64,000 nt of DNA from Diorhabda sublineata (taxonomy: Eukaryota > Arthropoda > Insecta > Coleoptera > Chrysomelidae). The notes below the pieces were generated by a model, which saw only the letters and a list, made by a program, of their open reading frames with translations, made no database searches and was not told where the DNA came from. This document shows, piece after piece, positions 12,659-24,093 of the stretch. The position numbers and the translations under genes are program-made. The stretch covers positions 7,206,709 to 7,270,708 of the forward strand of contig NC_079476.1 in the NCBI RefSeq assembly GCF_026230105.1, given 5' to 3'. Position 1 is the first letter of the stretch; the number at the start of each line of letters is the position of its first letter.

Positions 12659-12734
12659 AACAGCCACAACGCGTTCTGGCAAACGCAAGGCCCACAGATC
12701 GCGTTGTGGCTGTTTTGAACGGCCACTGGCCGTT
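12659..12734. repeat. Paired inverted repeats downstream of the hAT relic
   Basis: AACAGCCACAACGCG (12659-12673) is repeated exactly in inverse orientation at 12700-12714, and AACGGCC/GGCCGTT around a 3-base loop follows at 12718-12734. Likely part of the hAT element's 3' terminal structure or a separate small foldback. Confidence 0.75.
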
Positions 12735-13495
12735 TTCGGTCATTGAACGTAAAATAAAACAAACTTATAAATTAAACTCAAATAAATTGTTTTCTTTTTC
12801 GTGATACACATATCAAAAACTCTTTTCTTTCGCGTAGAATTGTAACATTAGAATATTTTAAATTTATATTTTAAATTTAAGCTGCATAACCATAAAATAT
12901 TAGTAAACCACTATAATAAAATATTAAATCAATTTTTACTGATAGTGCACTGAATGGCGAGAGATATTAAGCTTCATCATATTTCATTATTTTATATCTT
13001 GAAATTTATAATTTGATTATCAGTGTGATCAATGTCCAATTCTAACCCTAAACTACTAATAAATGTTTTAAATGTTATGGTTTTACACATTAGATGTTCC
13101 TTAAACTGTATTAGGTGAAGGTTATTTTTTAGGAAGCCAACGCTTGTGTTTCGTATGAAATTTGGTGATTACTTGTCTTATAGTGCCTCTCTATCTCCAG
13201 GTTCCATTATAAAGATCACATACAAAGTTCTTTTAATTTTTGTTATGTTTGTGAACCGTTTATATTTTCAAAAGATAGAAGACCCGTCCTAGAATCTCTA
13301 AAAAGTGCATACCTTCATTATTTTGAATTTTCTATTGTGAACCAAAACAACAAAACTATAGAATTGTTTTACTTAAATGGTCAGCCGGAGATAACTAATA
13401 CCAATGAATGTTACTTTTCTGTTACGAAGACAAAGTTGATATGAAGTTTGACATTTTCGAGTCGTTTATAAACACTTGAAATATTCATCTTGATT
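12735..13495. other. Spacer, no feature identified
   Basis: AT-rich sequence without coding signal on either strand. Confidence 0.4.
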
Positions 13496-14345
13496 AAAAA
13501 TGGAATTTATACGCGAATATTTTCTATAACTTTCGATCTGGATTGAACATACAGCAGTGTGCCGATCAACTCGCTTGGACTTTTGCTAATGGAGCACCAC
13601 CTGGAACCATCGAGTTTCCCTGATTTTCCGAATTCGATCGTGGTCGCACTAAAGCATGAATTTCGAGAAGGTCGCATAATTTGACAATCTCTAAAAAAAT
13701 CTCTTGGTGCAAAGAAATACCGGAAAAATTTTATTGCTATATTTCTGTATAGCTATGCAAATGAACCCGAAAAGAAACAACAATAGATTGTATGAGTCTT
13801 TCAATACGACCCAAATCCAATAAAAGTTGTTCGCGCATGAAGCACGTCGAAGAAAATGGTCGCCTGTTTTCTCGGCGAAATTGACATTTTGCCACCGTTC
13901 CATTAGAGCAGCGTGGAACGGTCAATCCTGAATGATACACCAGCATTTGTGTTCGAAAAAATCAGAGAAACCAATCGCAGAATACGAATCATTATCCACC
14001 ACGATAATGCGACCTCTGACACATCAGTTCAAACAAAAACGTTTGAAACATAATATTGAAAAGTCATCCGCCGTAGAATCCTTGTTTGGTATCCAAAGAT
14101 TTCTTCTTATTGTCGCAGATTAAAAATAAATTGTGAGGTCAACGTTTTTCTATACTTGAAGAATCGGTTGGTGAGTTTAAATCACATGCTTTGGAGGTAC
14201 TTCAATCGGAATGGAAAAACCGCTTCAACAATTGGTTCAAACGCATGTCAAAGTGTATTGATCTTAATGCAAAATAGTTTGGAGAACAATAAAGTCATAT
14301 CCAATATATTTATTTTTATTTGTCTATGTTATTTGTCACGGTAAT
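13496..14345 (+). pseudogene. mariner transposase relic
   Basis: Plus-strand pieces follow the mariner catalytic domain in order: VFQYDPNPIKVVRA, STSKKMVACFLGE, FEKIRETNRRIRIIIHHDNA (second catalytic Asp in HHDNA), then, after frameshifts, the C-terminal ESVGEFKSHALEVL and QSEWKNRFNNWFKRM. This is the lineage that includes the SETMAR-type mariners. Multiple stops and shifts; no terminal repeats were found. Confidence 0.8.
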
Positions 14346-14912
14346 CCTAGTTACGATATAACAATGGAAGGAGGTTGAAATTAAATCTAATCTAGTGATT
14401 CGGGCGATTTATCTCTCCAAGAAAATACTACACATCCAAATAATCAAACTAAATTGAATGATCTCATAGGAGATTAACAATTATCAAGATATGAATGAGA
14501 CCTTCTCGTATCTTGCTAATATCAATGAAATGTTATTTATCAGATACGAAAGTTGCCTACTACGTTCACCAACGAAAATAAAGTTTACCAGATATTTTTT
14601 AAAGAGAACGAAAATACTATTTTTCTATTGATATCTCCAGATTATTTAAACCAATGAATCAAAACTATAATACAATAGGATGGCGCATATTATCTAATTC
14701 TTTGAAATAAAGTTTGAAAAATGTTTTATTTCTTAACTTGAATAAGAAACCGTTCATACTAATAGTAAATTGTAGAAAGCTGTGTGTACGTTAATACAGC
14801 AACCTTAAAGTTTTTTATTGGGTTTACAGGGTGGATCTACCAAATTCTTTCCTTTTTCTGTGGGAGGGCAGGGCCAAATAGCATCATTATGTAAGAAATA
14901 ATAACCTATTAG
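14346..14912. other. Spacer, no feature identified
   Basis: AT-rich. A TTTACAGGGTGG motif near 14823 resembles the ends of small transposons in the window, unpaired here. Confidence 0.35.
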
Positions 14913-15380
14913 TTACGAGTATACTCCGAGCAAAATGAGCATTAGATCCTTTCTACCTATTAAAATGAGAATTATGAGAAACTTTCTGAAGGCACTAAAC
15001 AAGAAAAGTGATATTTTCAAGCAATAATATTTCCAAATATTATTACAGAACGGAAACTTATACGGGAAATATTTCTCGAAATCACAGATCAATAAAGTTA
15101 TAAAGATTCTCAATATGAAAGCCTCGTATCTGCCAATGAAAAACTGCATGGAAGTCATTCAAAACGGTTTTCAAAAACTTTTGAAAAGTGGAAATTATTA
15201 AAATGTGGCTGAATTATTGTACAATTTTTTTCCTGGCCACCTAGAACGTATGTATGATTGACAGTGGGAGCGGTTTCAAAAAGTTTTTTGACAATTGTTA
15301 TCATGGATGTTATAGGATTACTTTTAGTCTATAATGAGAGATAACTATGAAAAGAAAGCCAAAGTTTGACGTTTTTCAAT
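14913..15380 (+). repeat. GERFHQ-family repeat, copy 1
   Basis: Shares long, clearly related stretches with copy 2 at 15530 (AATAATATTTCCAAATATT, then TCATTCAAAACGGTTTTC, then AAAATGTGGCTGA). Decayed plus-strand frames give MKASYLPMKN and related residues. The family is recognised by its downstream E-R-F-H and W-S-I-R motifs, better kept in copy 2. Not an active gene. Confidence 0.6.
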
Positions 15381-15529
15381 TATTTTTCCATTGTTTATAC
15401 CAATTTAACCAATTTGATAAATAATAAGTTTTTATAAATGTTTATTTTTGAAAATATGTTAAAAATATATGATTCTTCATAAATTTTGTTCCAATTCCAT
15501 TAGGAATTATATTATTAAAAAAAAGAATC

Positions 15530-15930
15530 CTAACCGCTTAAACTTTGTTAGTGAGAAGAGTGATAAATTCCGATATTTGCAAACAATAATATTTCCAAAT
15601 ATTGTTACAGAAAGGAAACTAAAGATTCTTAATGTGAAAGCCTCTTATCTGTCAATGAAAAACCTGCACGAAAGTCATTCAAAACGGTTTTCGAAAAACT
15701 TTTGAAAAGTGGATATTATTAAAATGTGGCTGACTTATTGTACAATTTTTTCCTAACCACTTATACTTTATGAATGATCTACACGAGGAACGGTTTCATA
15801 AAATTTTTTGACGAATGTTATCAGGGATATTATGGGATTACTTTTGGTCTATAATCAGAGAAAACCATAAAAAGAAGGTCAAAGTTTGAGGTTTTTCAAT
15901 TATTTTTCCATTATTGATACTAATTTAACC
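15530..15930 (+). repeat. GERFHQ-family repeat, copy 2
   Basis: Tandem relative of copy 1, about 600 bp further on. Plus-strand frame gives KILNVKASYLSMKNLHES, then HSKRFSKNFEK, and after breaks EERFHKIF and WDYFWSIIREN. This corresponds to the G-E-R-F-H-Q-D ... Y-C-W-x-x-x-R pattern of a widespread insect protein family of unknown function that behaves as a transposon component. Degenerate. Confidence 0.6.
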
Positions 15931-16119
15931 AGTTTTTCAAATAATAAGTTATTATAAATGTTTATTTCTGGAAATATGTTGAAACTACTTAAACTTGTAA
16001 AACACATTGTCAATATATAAACAAAATAAATTCCTTTTTAATTTTACTACTACAAAAAATTCATCAACTTTCATTTGCTTAAAACGAAATTCTTTTTGTT
16101 CTATCATAACTTTTTCAAT

Positions 16120-16550
16120 GCAATGCAATATAATGTGCAATGCATTGCAAGGCGCAAATTTCTTGATCAAAAGCAAGTTCAGCTGATTATTTCATGCAAG
16201 ATCTCGCACTTGCAACATCATCGGTTGGGTGCCATTTTTATTGCGTACAAGCTGCAATTCTATGGAAAAATCTAGTTATTTTTGGCTTAACAACCAACCT
16301 ATTCATCAGGTTCCAAAATTAAAGTAGCAGTAGATAAAATTATATACAGTGATCCACTGACCACTTTTTCACTAAATTACTTACTTTCTTAGTTTTGTTA
16401 TCATCATTTTTAAACCGGTCACAAAATAATTGATCAAAATCTAGGTACGGTATTTGTTTAACTCACTTATTGAATTTTTATTAGTGGCAGCCATGATGCA
16501 ATGACAAGAGACACGCGACGTGCAATATTTGTGCCATGTGAAGCGGCCTT
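16120..16550. repeat. Short non-coding interspersed repeat (copy 1)
   Basis: The stretch GCAATGCA...TTTCTTGATCAAAAGCA...TCTAGTTA...TTTTGGCTTAACA at 16123-16290 recurs with the same order at 37747-37925. It ends near 16485-16545 with a GC-richer segment (CGACGTGCAATATTTGTGCC) that looks like a DNA-transposon terminus. Non-coding; the short frames across it are chance. Confidence 0.6.
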
Positions 16551-18208
16551 AACAAGTTAAAATCAAGTCTATTCAATTGTTTTCAAAGTACTTAAAAAAT
16601 CTAGCACATAATTGTGTCTAAAACCCAATTGTTCTTGAAAATTTTTGTATTTCAGTTTCCACAAAATAAAAAGTATTCTTTAAATTTTTGCACATATGTC
16701 AATGAAAAAAAAGTATAAGCTTCATTCTCTTCATGGCATTTATTATTTTAAAATAATCAACTTTTTGAAAAAAACCTATTGGAAACACCTATTGGTGTCC
16801 TTCAATGTAAAGGAAAAAACACGAATAACTAAAAAATGTTCATATGAAACTGTAAGCTTTGATTTCACTGCTCTATCGAGCTTCAAAGTTATTTTCAAAA
16901 TTTGATTTTTCATCCCTTTGGGTAAAAGCATACCATGATATCATATAAATATTGTTTATTGTACTATTTTCACTTACTGCCTTTCACCTTAATAAGACCA
17001 GGTTATAACATTTCCTAGAGAAACCCTTCATTCACTGTACTATAATTTTCACTGTAATTACAACACTCAAACTTTAAGTAATTTGAGATATAATTGAAAT
17101 ATAAATAAATTTATCAATAAAATATTTCATATCAATGGTAACGAATGTCAGTAACGTGAAAAAACTTCTTAAACACCTGATAAAACATCAATACACTACC
17201 GTATCTATAGTCTGTTTGTATAATAAGGAACAATAAATTTTTTAAGGTTCAAAAATTAAGTAATTCATTTAACATGTTTTAATGAAATATCCATCATTAT
17301 TCAATATTCAAACAGACTATATACATACTAAATCGTAACGTAAACACAAGAAGGAAAATGTATGTACCTTGTACGCCATACCACTCTATCGTGTACCACT
17401 TCGGTTAATGACAAATATAAAGATCGATATAGAATTTATAGGAGCATTATAAAAAAGTAGAGCGTCAATAAATTCAGATAGTCACACCTTTCGTATCAAT
17501 ATAGAGTACTATCAAAATGTGTGGTCACTAAAAAATCGTTTCCTTATATAATTTCATGTTACGTAAAGAATATGACCGAAGCAATTTTGGTGATGGTAAG
17601 ACGGTGGATTGTGATGATCTAATTACATATTTTAATGAACCATTTTTTATAGAACAAGTCATTCGTCTTTAATTCATCAAAGCGAAAAAAAAAATAGTTG
17701 AGCTGTTATATTTCGGTAAGTATTTCATAATATTCATAGTGAAAATGAAGCATAGGCGCCCAAACCGTGAGACCTAAGGGGACTAGAGCACCAATAATTT
17801 AACACTTAATCTTTGAATGTCTTTACTCTATAGACAACCACGATTTTTGGTAATTTTCTGTAGTCGGTTCATGCCTCTAAATAACATTTTCATTTTCATG
17901 ATGCATTATTCGGCCATGTATGGGGGTGGTGGAAAGTTATTTAAATATTTATAACGGAAGAGGCCACGTTTCGCAATTATAGTGGTGTAAATTGAAGTTT
18001 GTCACCCGACGTTCCGCTTACAGGATGAGTTTTCTAACTGAAGCAAACTTTTAAATTCGAATATTTCCAAAGTCTTCTGTCAAACATGAATCAGTGCTAC
18101 CGACCGACCATCTACGTTACGGTGTAATTTCTCTAATGTATATGTATATTTTTAACAATTTCTCTATAAATAATTATGTGATAACAAACCGAAACAAATA
18201 AAACACTC
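16551..18208. other. AT-rich spacer, no feature identified
   Basis: I see no conserved motif or coding pattern on either strand here; open frames are low-complexity. Confidence 0.4.
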
Positions 18209-18263
18209 GTAACAGAAGGCATTCGTTCCTTGGAACTGTTGGAACTAAAATGCCTTCTGTTAC
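18209..18263. repeat. Perfect 15-bp hairpin
   Basis: GTAACAGAAGGCATT at 18209-18223 is matched exactly by its reverse complement at 18249-18263 across a 25-base loop. The loop itself contains GTTCC/GGAAC. Could be a tiny foldback element. Confidence 0.9.
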
Positions 18264-18572
18264 TCCGGTCTTTTTTACTTACTTACTATGGTGAAATTTG
18301 ATAACCGTGTTTCGATTCTTCAACAAAATCCTTCAGTCTAATGGTTGGATTTCGAGCTTTTTATATGAATACAACTATCATTTCTTCCACCTTCTCTCTG
18401 CCACGTCGTCCTACTAGTCTAAGACCCGAAGTAAAATCTTTCTCAATCGGCGTAATGGATAAAATTGTTTTATTAGTTATTCAGAATGTTGAGAATTATT
18501 AGAAAATAGTTGCCTGAAAAAATCATTGCAGGACTATCTCACTTTTTTTTAATTTCTACCGACGAGTTTAAC

Positions 18573-18695
18573 GAAACAATTTTATTAAGTCTCTGAAGAT
18601 GATAACTTGGTTATCGAAACGACCGCCAGACAGTGTGATTGTGAGTGTTGGTGTAGTGGTGATGTAAACAGTGTATTCAGTAGAAACAATTTTAT
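18573..18695 (+). mobile_element. Solo 97-bp Penelope-type terminal repeat with 13-bp target-site duplication
   Basis: Copy 2 of the hammerhead-like repeat (18586-18682) stands alone: no reverse transcriptase or endonuclease lies next to it. It is bracketed by GAAACAATTTTAT at 18573-18585 and again at 18683-18695, a perfect 13-base direct repeat, the hallmark of an insertion. It carries CTGAAGA, the stem UGAUAAC/GUUAUCG, GAAAC, and the GTCT/AGAC pairing expected of hammerhead stem I; the presumed stem III (ACG...CGC) has drifted. Confidence 0.85.
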
Positions 18696-18849
18696 ACCAA
18701 CCGAGTTCTTAGCCTAGCATAGAAAGAAAAGTCATAATTGAAAAAAAACTGTGATTATTTTTCAATATATTCTCTCTTTATTTCCACACATTCACAAAAA
18801 GTCTAAAAGTTTCTACTCTAGAAATATGATACATCTTTAGAGTCAAAAT

Positions 18850-19400
18850 GTTCGTACACCGCCCGTTTAATTTAATCATTGCTGTTAAATCTTTCATTCT
18901 TTAACACGGCCTTCATAAAAAATCTCACTGAACCCACATTCGTGTAAAGAAGCCTTGGAAAGCGAAGCAGTGTGGACTGGATCATTGTCATAAAGCAAGC
19001 GCACAACCTTGCTGATATTATTGCGTCGATTTATCGATAATTTTTTGACTCAACTGCCTTATTAAGTCGCGCCCACGGTAGTATTTTCTTCCTTAAAGTC
19101 AACGAAAATAATACCCTCGAAGTCTCAAAATATTGATATTGTAGCCATCACTTTTTTTGGTGCTTTTGCTAATTTGGCACGGGCTTTTCTTCCTGATGCC
19201 ACTCAATGGAATCTCTTGTGTATGTCAGATAGTTTCATCACCGGTATTACACCCTCTTCGTCATCACTTTAAAAATCCCTCACAACAGTCTACTCGACCT
19301 TGCTTTTGCACCAAGCGGAAACCACCTTGCACTAATTTGGCCACTGCTGTAATTTTTGGTACAATTTATTCCAGTAACTCAATATTTTCTGCACGTTAGT
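18850..19400 (-). pseudogene. mariner/Tc1-like transposase relic
   Basis: Minus-strand fragments read KKVMATISIF, then DFEGIIFVDFKEENTTV, then VVRLLYDNDPVHTASLSKA (second catalytic Asp region, degraded from L-L-H-D-N-A-x-x-H-T) and ASLHECGFSEIFY, the mariner catalytic order. Frameshifts and stops throughout. Confidence 0.65.
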
Positions 19401-19589
19401 CATTATCTCATCTGGTACCAATGAGCTTATATAAAAAATTTTTACAAGTCTGCCGGAATGCATATTAAATCACCTTGCCACTTAAATTAAATTTATCCAG
19501 ATTGCCTTAAAACGGCAATAATTATAATTCTGATAAGGGAGAAGATAAAGAGCAAGCATGGACCTATCGCCTAATCGTTCTTCTTCCTA

Positions 19590-19850
19590 CTTTATGTATC
19601 ACTCCACTACAACAACTCAACTTTTGTGATTTTTCTAAGGCTTTCGATAGTGTTAATAATAATATTTTTGTTGACAAATTGCAGTGATACGATTTCAAGG
19701 CAACACCTCTCTCTTTCTCTTCTGAAGTAGTTGTGGTGCGACTCAATTTGACCGAATGCTCAAACTACAAAAAAGAACTATTAGATATTTACTCAGAATT
19801 ATCAGCAGAACTCTTACAATCTTTTTAATCGCGAGTTTTACTACTCAGCA
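19590..19850 (+). pseudogene. CR1/Jockey-type LINE fragment
   Basis: Plus-strand NFCDFSKAFDSVNNNIFVDK matches the RT motif A region (D-x-S-K-A-F-D-S-V-N-H-N-I-L) of Jockey/CR1-like LINEs. It is followed closely by FDRMLKLQKRTIRYL, which normally lies several hundred residues downstream, so an internal deletion joined the two. Short and dead. Confidence 0.65.
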
Positions 19851-20990
19851 GTCCAAGGACCACAGCATCTCTCCGGAACATAAATAAAAGATGTAAATTG
19901 TATTTAAAAAGGTTTAATAACAAAAAAGAAAAATATTCAACAGTTAACTTTATCCAGCTCACTTAATGTAATGTTCAACAGGTTGAGAACGCTAAGTATA
20001 TATAATAATTTTCATAAAAAAGAATACTGTTTAACTCATCTAAAGTTACTATAACTTAAGCTAACTGAAAAATACTACTGCATGGTATTTTCAATCTTTT
20101 AGCTTCAAATGTTTATAAACGTTAATAAAAGAAGAAAAATTATAAAAGGGTTAAGAACAGAGTAACAAAGAGTTAATACTTTCTTAGTCTCCTAATCTAT
20201 CCTAGCCTAACCTAACGTAACCTAATCTAATCTAATCTAATAAGATGTCAAAATATTGATAATTGGCGGCAATCAACTCTATCGGTTTCTCTTGCATACA
20301 ATCAATGAACTATTATCTATGCCATGTGAACTACATCTACTAATCTAACGCGTTTAAGCTGATCGCAAGATCCTCGGCCATACTCGGTCCAAAGACGCGG
20401 CAGCGCGGAAAAATATAAATTTGAATTCACTCAAAATGTGATAATAGTGGTAATACTATACTAATAAAATGGTAGCCACAACTTTATAGGTCGATGAAAC
20501 TGTCTTTTTCGGATCAAGTTCGCCTTCAAAGTTCACTAATGTATGGCGTGTGATTCAAGTTTTATCTACAGTTATAAATCGACGCTAAAAATAGACTCAT
20601 TTGGTTAAACCGCGTCAATAAGGTCTAAGAGATATTCATTCAAAAGTACATTTTGGTCCAAAATGAATAACCGCTACACCCAACTTAGGTATGAGTAATT
20701 CTTTAATCTTTAATCCGATGGTCGTCTATTACCATTTATTGAACTTTTTTGGTGATATCGCTGGTTGTAGTAGTTTTTGGACGTCATCTCTACTCGTAGA
20801 GTACAGCCTTTCAAAAACAAAGATTTAATAACAGCTCGATACACATTTTTTTTCGTCTCCAACGAGTCACTTATACGAAATTTTAGTGAGAATCTCTCTA
20901 TGCATGTGAAAATATATTTCCCAACTTATATTGATACGTGATGATATCTTCAGATTGATGTCGAAAACTTTTCAGAGAACCCTCGTAGTT
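19851..20990. other. Spacer with a short telomere-like array
   Basis: No gene. The only structured part is the five-base-periodic CCTAA array at 20191-20240, listed separately. Confidence 0.4.
20191..20240 (-). repeat. Degenerate TTAGG/CCTAA array (interstitial telomere-like)
   Basis: Ten consecutive five-base units: four exact CCTAA, three TCTAA, and CGTAA, TCTAT and CCTAG. CCTAA is the complement of the common arthropod telomere repeat TTAGG. Too short and diverged to be a telomere. Confidence 0.6.
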
Positions 20991-21530
20991 AATTAAATAG
21001 AGATTGATAGGGATAAACTAATAAACAACAATATTTTTGAGCAACTGGTATATGCTGGATTAATATGAAAATAATCTTAATTGTAAATGGATTAACAATC
21101 ATCGATTTACGCTGTATAGGGCACTATTTACAGATGAAGCCCAATTTACAAGAGACGGAATAAATAATTCCCGTAATTCACATGTGTGGGCAGAAGAAAA
21201 TCCCCATGCCATTCCAGAATGTCATTCGCAGTTAATGTTTTCGGTTAACGTGTGTATTGGTGTCATAAATCACCAATTAGTAGGTCCTCACTTGTTTGAT
21301 GATTTATTTGGGCTTTTTACAAAATATTTTGGCAACTTTGCTTGTCAACTCGAATCTTTATGGTAACATGGTGTGAAGGTCTTATTTCATGGCCTTCAAG
21401 GTCCCCTGATTTCAATCCTGGTGATTACCATATTGGGGGACGATTGGAGCAACTAATTTACACAGAGAATATTAGTAACCGACAAAAATTGATAGAATCA
21501 TACTTTATTGTAATACAATTAAAAATGATT
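20990..21530 (+). pseudogene. Tc1/mariner-type (DDE_3) transposase relic, internally deleted
   Basis: Plus strand gives FTDEAQFTRDGINNSRNSHV, then VWAEENPHAIPECHSQLMFS, then VGPHLF. After a deletion that removes the usual Q-x-D-G-A-P-x-H segment come PSRSPDFNPGDY and LEQLIYTENI. The order and motifs match the same type of transposase as the complete copy at 31258-33217, but sequence and breaks differ. Confidence 0.8.
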
Positions 21531-21829
21531 TACAGAGTATTCATAATTCAATACGGCAATAAACAATTCGGCTACAATAATGTGAATAGGCTGCTGGTTT
21601 CCATTTCGAGTATCAATTTTAAATTATTTTTATTTTGTTGGTATTATTGTATTTTTTCAGTTCTTATTTATTCTTCTGATCTACATAATTTCAACTATTG
21701 TTTTAAAATTGTTGCCGTTGTTGTTATTAGTTACTGTGTTTTGTGTTTGATCCATGGACTCATTAGAAAAGTATACTGAACGTCACTTACAAAGTAATGA
21801 CCAGAAGACTGTCTAGAAGGCTGGATGTG

Positions 21830-22745
21830 TTGCAGGTCCAGGAACAACTGCAAGAATATCACGCCGATTCAACGTCAAATGAGGTCTGAAGCAAGGGGAT
21901 GCTATTTTTTGTATTCTGTTCAACCTTACCTTGGAAAGAATATTTAGGAGGCTGCAGACCAACCCGGGAGGACTTTACTCAACCGTTTAAGACAGAAGGT
22001 GGCCTACACAGCCGATTTTGAGCTGCTAAGCAGAAGGGAAATAGAGCTTAGAAAGGACTTCTGGACATTCAATGAAGAATCCAATAGAGCAGGGTGCAGT
22101 ATGAGCGAAGCTAAAACGAAGTACATACTAATATCGCGCAGCCGAGACCTCGCAGACACGGTAGCGTTTATATAGCTGATAGCTACATCTTCGAGAGTGT
22201 TGACTACTTTAAATACCTTGGATCTCTCATAACTGAAAACAACTAAAATGCACTGGAAATACAGCAAATACAACATTACAGCAACGAGAAGATGCTGAAA
22301 TACCGTTTACTCAACAGTACGAGGGCGATTTGTCATGTATGCTTCTGAAATCTGGGCAATGACTGTTGGAGATGAACTGAGACTCAACTAGTGGGAGAGG
22401 AAAGTACTTCGGCGTATCTATGATCCAACCAAGGGAAAGGAGAATGGCGCATCTGTACTGACACTGAGATTTACACCCAGTATGGTGATCTCAGCCTGGT
22501 AGCATAGATCAAGAGTGTGAGACTAAGAATGGTCACGTCGAACGGATACTGGAGGGTTCAGAAGTCAAACTTGCATACTGGCTAAAGCTAGAAGGGCGCA
22601 GACTACTAGGAAGACGACGCATAAGATGGTAGAACGATGTAGAACAGGAGCTAATAGAGCTAGGTGTCCGAAACTGGTGGAGAAAAGTACAATAACGAGA
22701 AAAATGGAATACAGTTCTCCGGAAGGCCAAGGTTCTTCAAGGACA
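21830..22745 (+). pseudogene. RTE-like LINE, 3' half of the ORF (degenerate)
   Basis: Plus-strand fragments include SYIFESVDYFKYLGSLITEN (thumb region), then YASEIWAMTVGDELRL, RKVLRRIYDP, RTDTEIYTQYGDLSLV and the C-terminal RRLLGRPRI. This is the familiar end of RTE-type ORFs with the G-R-P-x-x-R-W motif. It is broken at least ten times. The upstream part (21880-22100) holds a decayed RT core. Confidence 0.75.
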
Positions 22746-22865
22746 GTACCGCCAATTGATGAGGTAAGTGAGGTGTTTGTCTTTTTTGTAATTCGATACA
22801 GTTTATCGTTTCAATTGAAATTTAAATTAATATTTCAAATTATTACCTCTTTATGTAATAGGTCA

Positions 22866-22913
22866 TTATGGTTGTTCTATGTTTGATAAGATTTAATCGT
22901 TCATTAAAAATTA
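22866..22913. repeat. 47-bp repeat, copy 1
   Basis: ATGGTTGTTCTATGTTTGAT followed by AAGATTTAATCGTTCAT recurs with only a few changes at 29677-29727. Unassigned family. Confidence 0.7.
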
Positions 22914-23041
22914 AAATATATGCTGCAACTCGCATACCGCGTTTTCATTACCAAAACTCCATATTGTATTAAAAAAGACCGTTGCCAGAAATTATTATTG
23001 TAGATAAAAATTGTGTGTGTGTGTCAGCTCCGACGCACGAC

Positions 23042-24093
23042 TGGAGTTTACTCCTTAAGTTCGATAGTCTAACCAGACGCAAAAAGAGTTTATTTAACTT
23101 GAAAAAGATTGGTTGATTGCCAGAATATTTTGGGCTTCCTTCATTAATTTTTTTTTTTCAATCTGTAAGCTCGCTGTCTCTCGGCTGGAGTTTTTGGAGG
23201 TTTAGATTTTTTCCTAGTCAAAAAATATAAAAAAAAATTAGAAAATTTATAAATGCATAATTATAAAAATTTTAACCGACTTTAAGAAAATTGATAAAAA
23301 AGGTTTTTATAAACATTTTTTAATTTTTTATTTAAAATATAATATTATCTTAATAATTAACAAAAATGGTTATAAAAAAATAATTATGTCACTAAATCTT
23401 TTACATACAATAATAAATAGTACATGAAAATTATTTAAATAAGCTAAAAAATAACTTTTCGAATGAAAATTATATAAAAACATTATTATAATGAAAAAAT
23501 ATTGTCGATTTTTCTGATAATATTATCGAATTATTGACTACAGTTGTTAATATTTAAAAATTATTTATAAAATAGATCATAATAACGTGGAAGAAATTAT
23601 AGACATCGACAAAAAAATTAATTTTTGGTTAGGTTAGAAATTTTCTATTTTATGTGGATGCGCTCGATAATTCATATTGGGTTGATTATCTAATTTTATG
23701 TGTTGTTTTCAAATATATATTCATATGATCTACATCGATAATTATTAAAATATTTAATAAATATAAATTGCACATGCTCATACATATAATAGATGAATTA
23801 TAACGTACCTTGCAACCACGTGTTTGTTAGATGTTCCGGCAATATCATCTACACCTCTTTCTGCCATAGTTATTTGAAAATACTTTCAGTTCACTTTAGC
23901 GGAACACAATGATAATAAAACTTCACAATTACAGCAATATAAGTATGTTGACACTGACAAACTAGAAAGTTGCGCATCATAGGATGCGCACCAAAAACGT
24001 AACGAGGTCATTCATCGATAGATTTTACTCCTCACATTTTTCTCATACCGGGCCCCTTATATATGCAAATCGATTCTTAAGGAGTAAACTCCA
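23042..24093. mobile_element. Inverted-repeat DNA element, about 1.05 kb
   Basis: TGGAGTTTACTCCTTAAGTT at 23042 recurs inverted as AACTTAAGGAGTAAACTCCA-like sequence ending at 24093 (arms about 24-25 bp with a 1-base indel). The interior is very AT-rich and non-coding except for the exon-like stretch at 23809-23867 on the minus strand. No transposase is present, so this is a non-autonomous or decayed element. Confidence 0.6.
23809..23867 (-). other. Exon-like short ORF with splice donor inside the inverted-repeat element
   Basis: ATG at 23867 (minus) opens MAERGVDDIAGTSNKHVVA and runs straight into AG|GTACGT, a strong splice donor. This looks like the first coding exon of a spliced transposon (or captured) gene; no second exon was found within the element. 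Confidence 0.35.

Noticed and set aside
21342..21779. 145-codon plus ORF
   Set aside because: Its first ~45 codons are the tail of the Tc1/mariner relic; the rest is AT-rich read-through with no motif.
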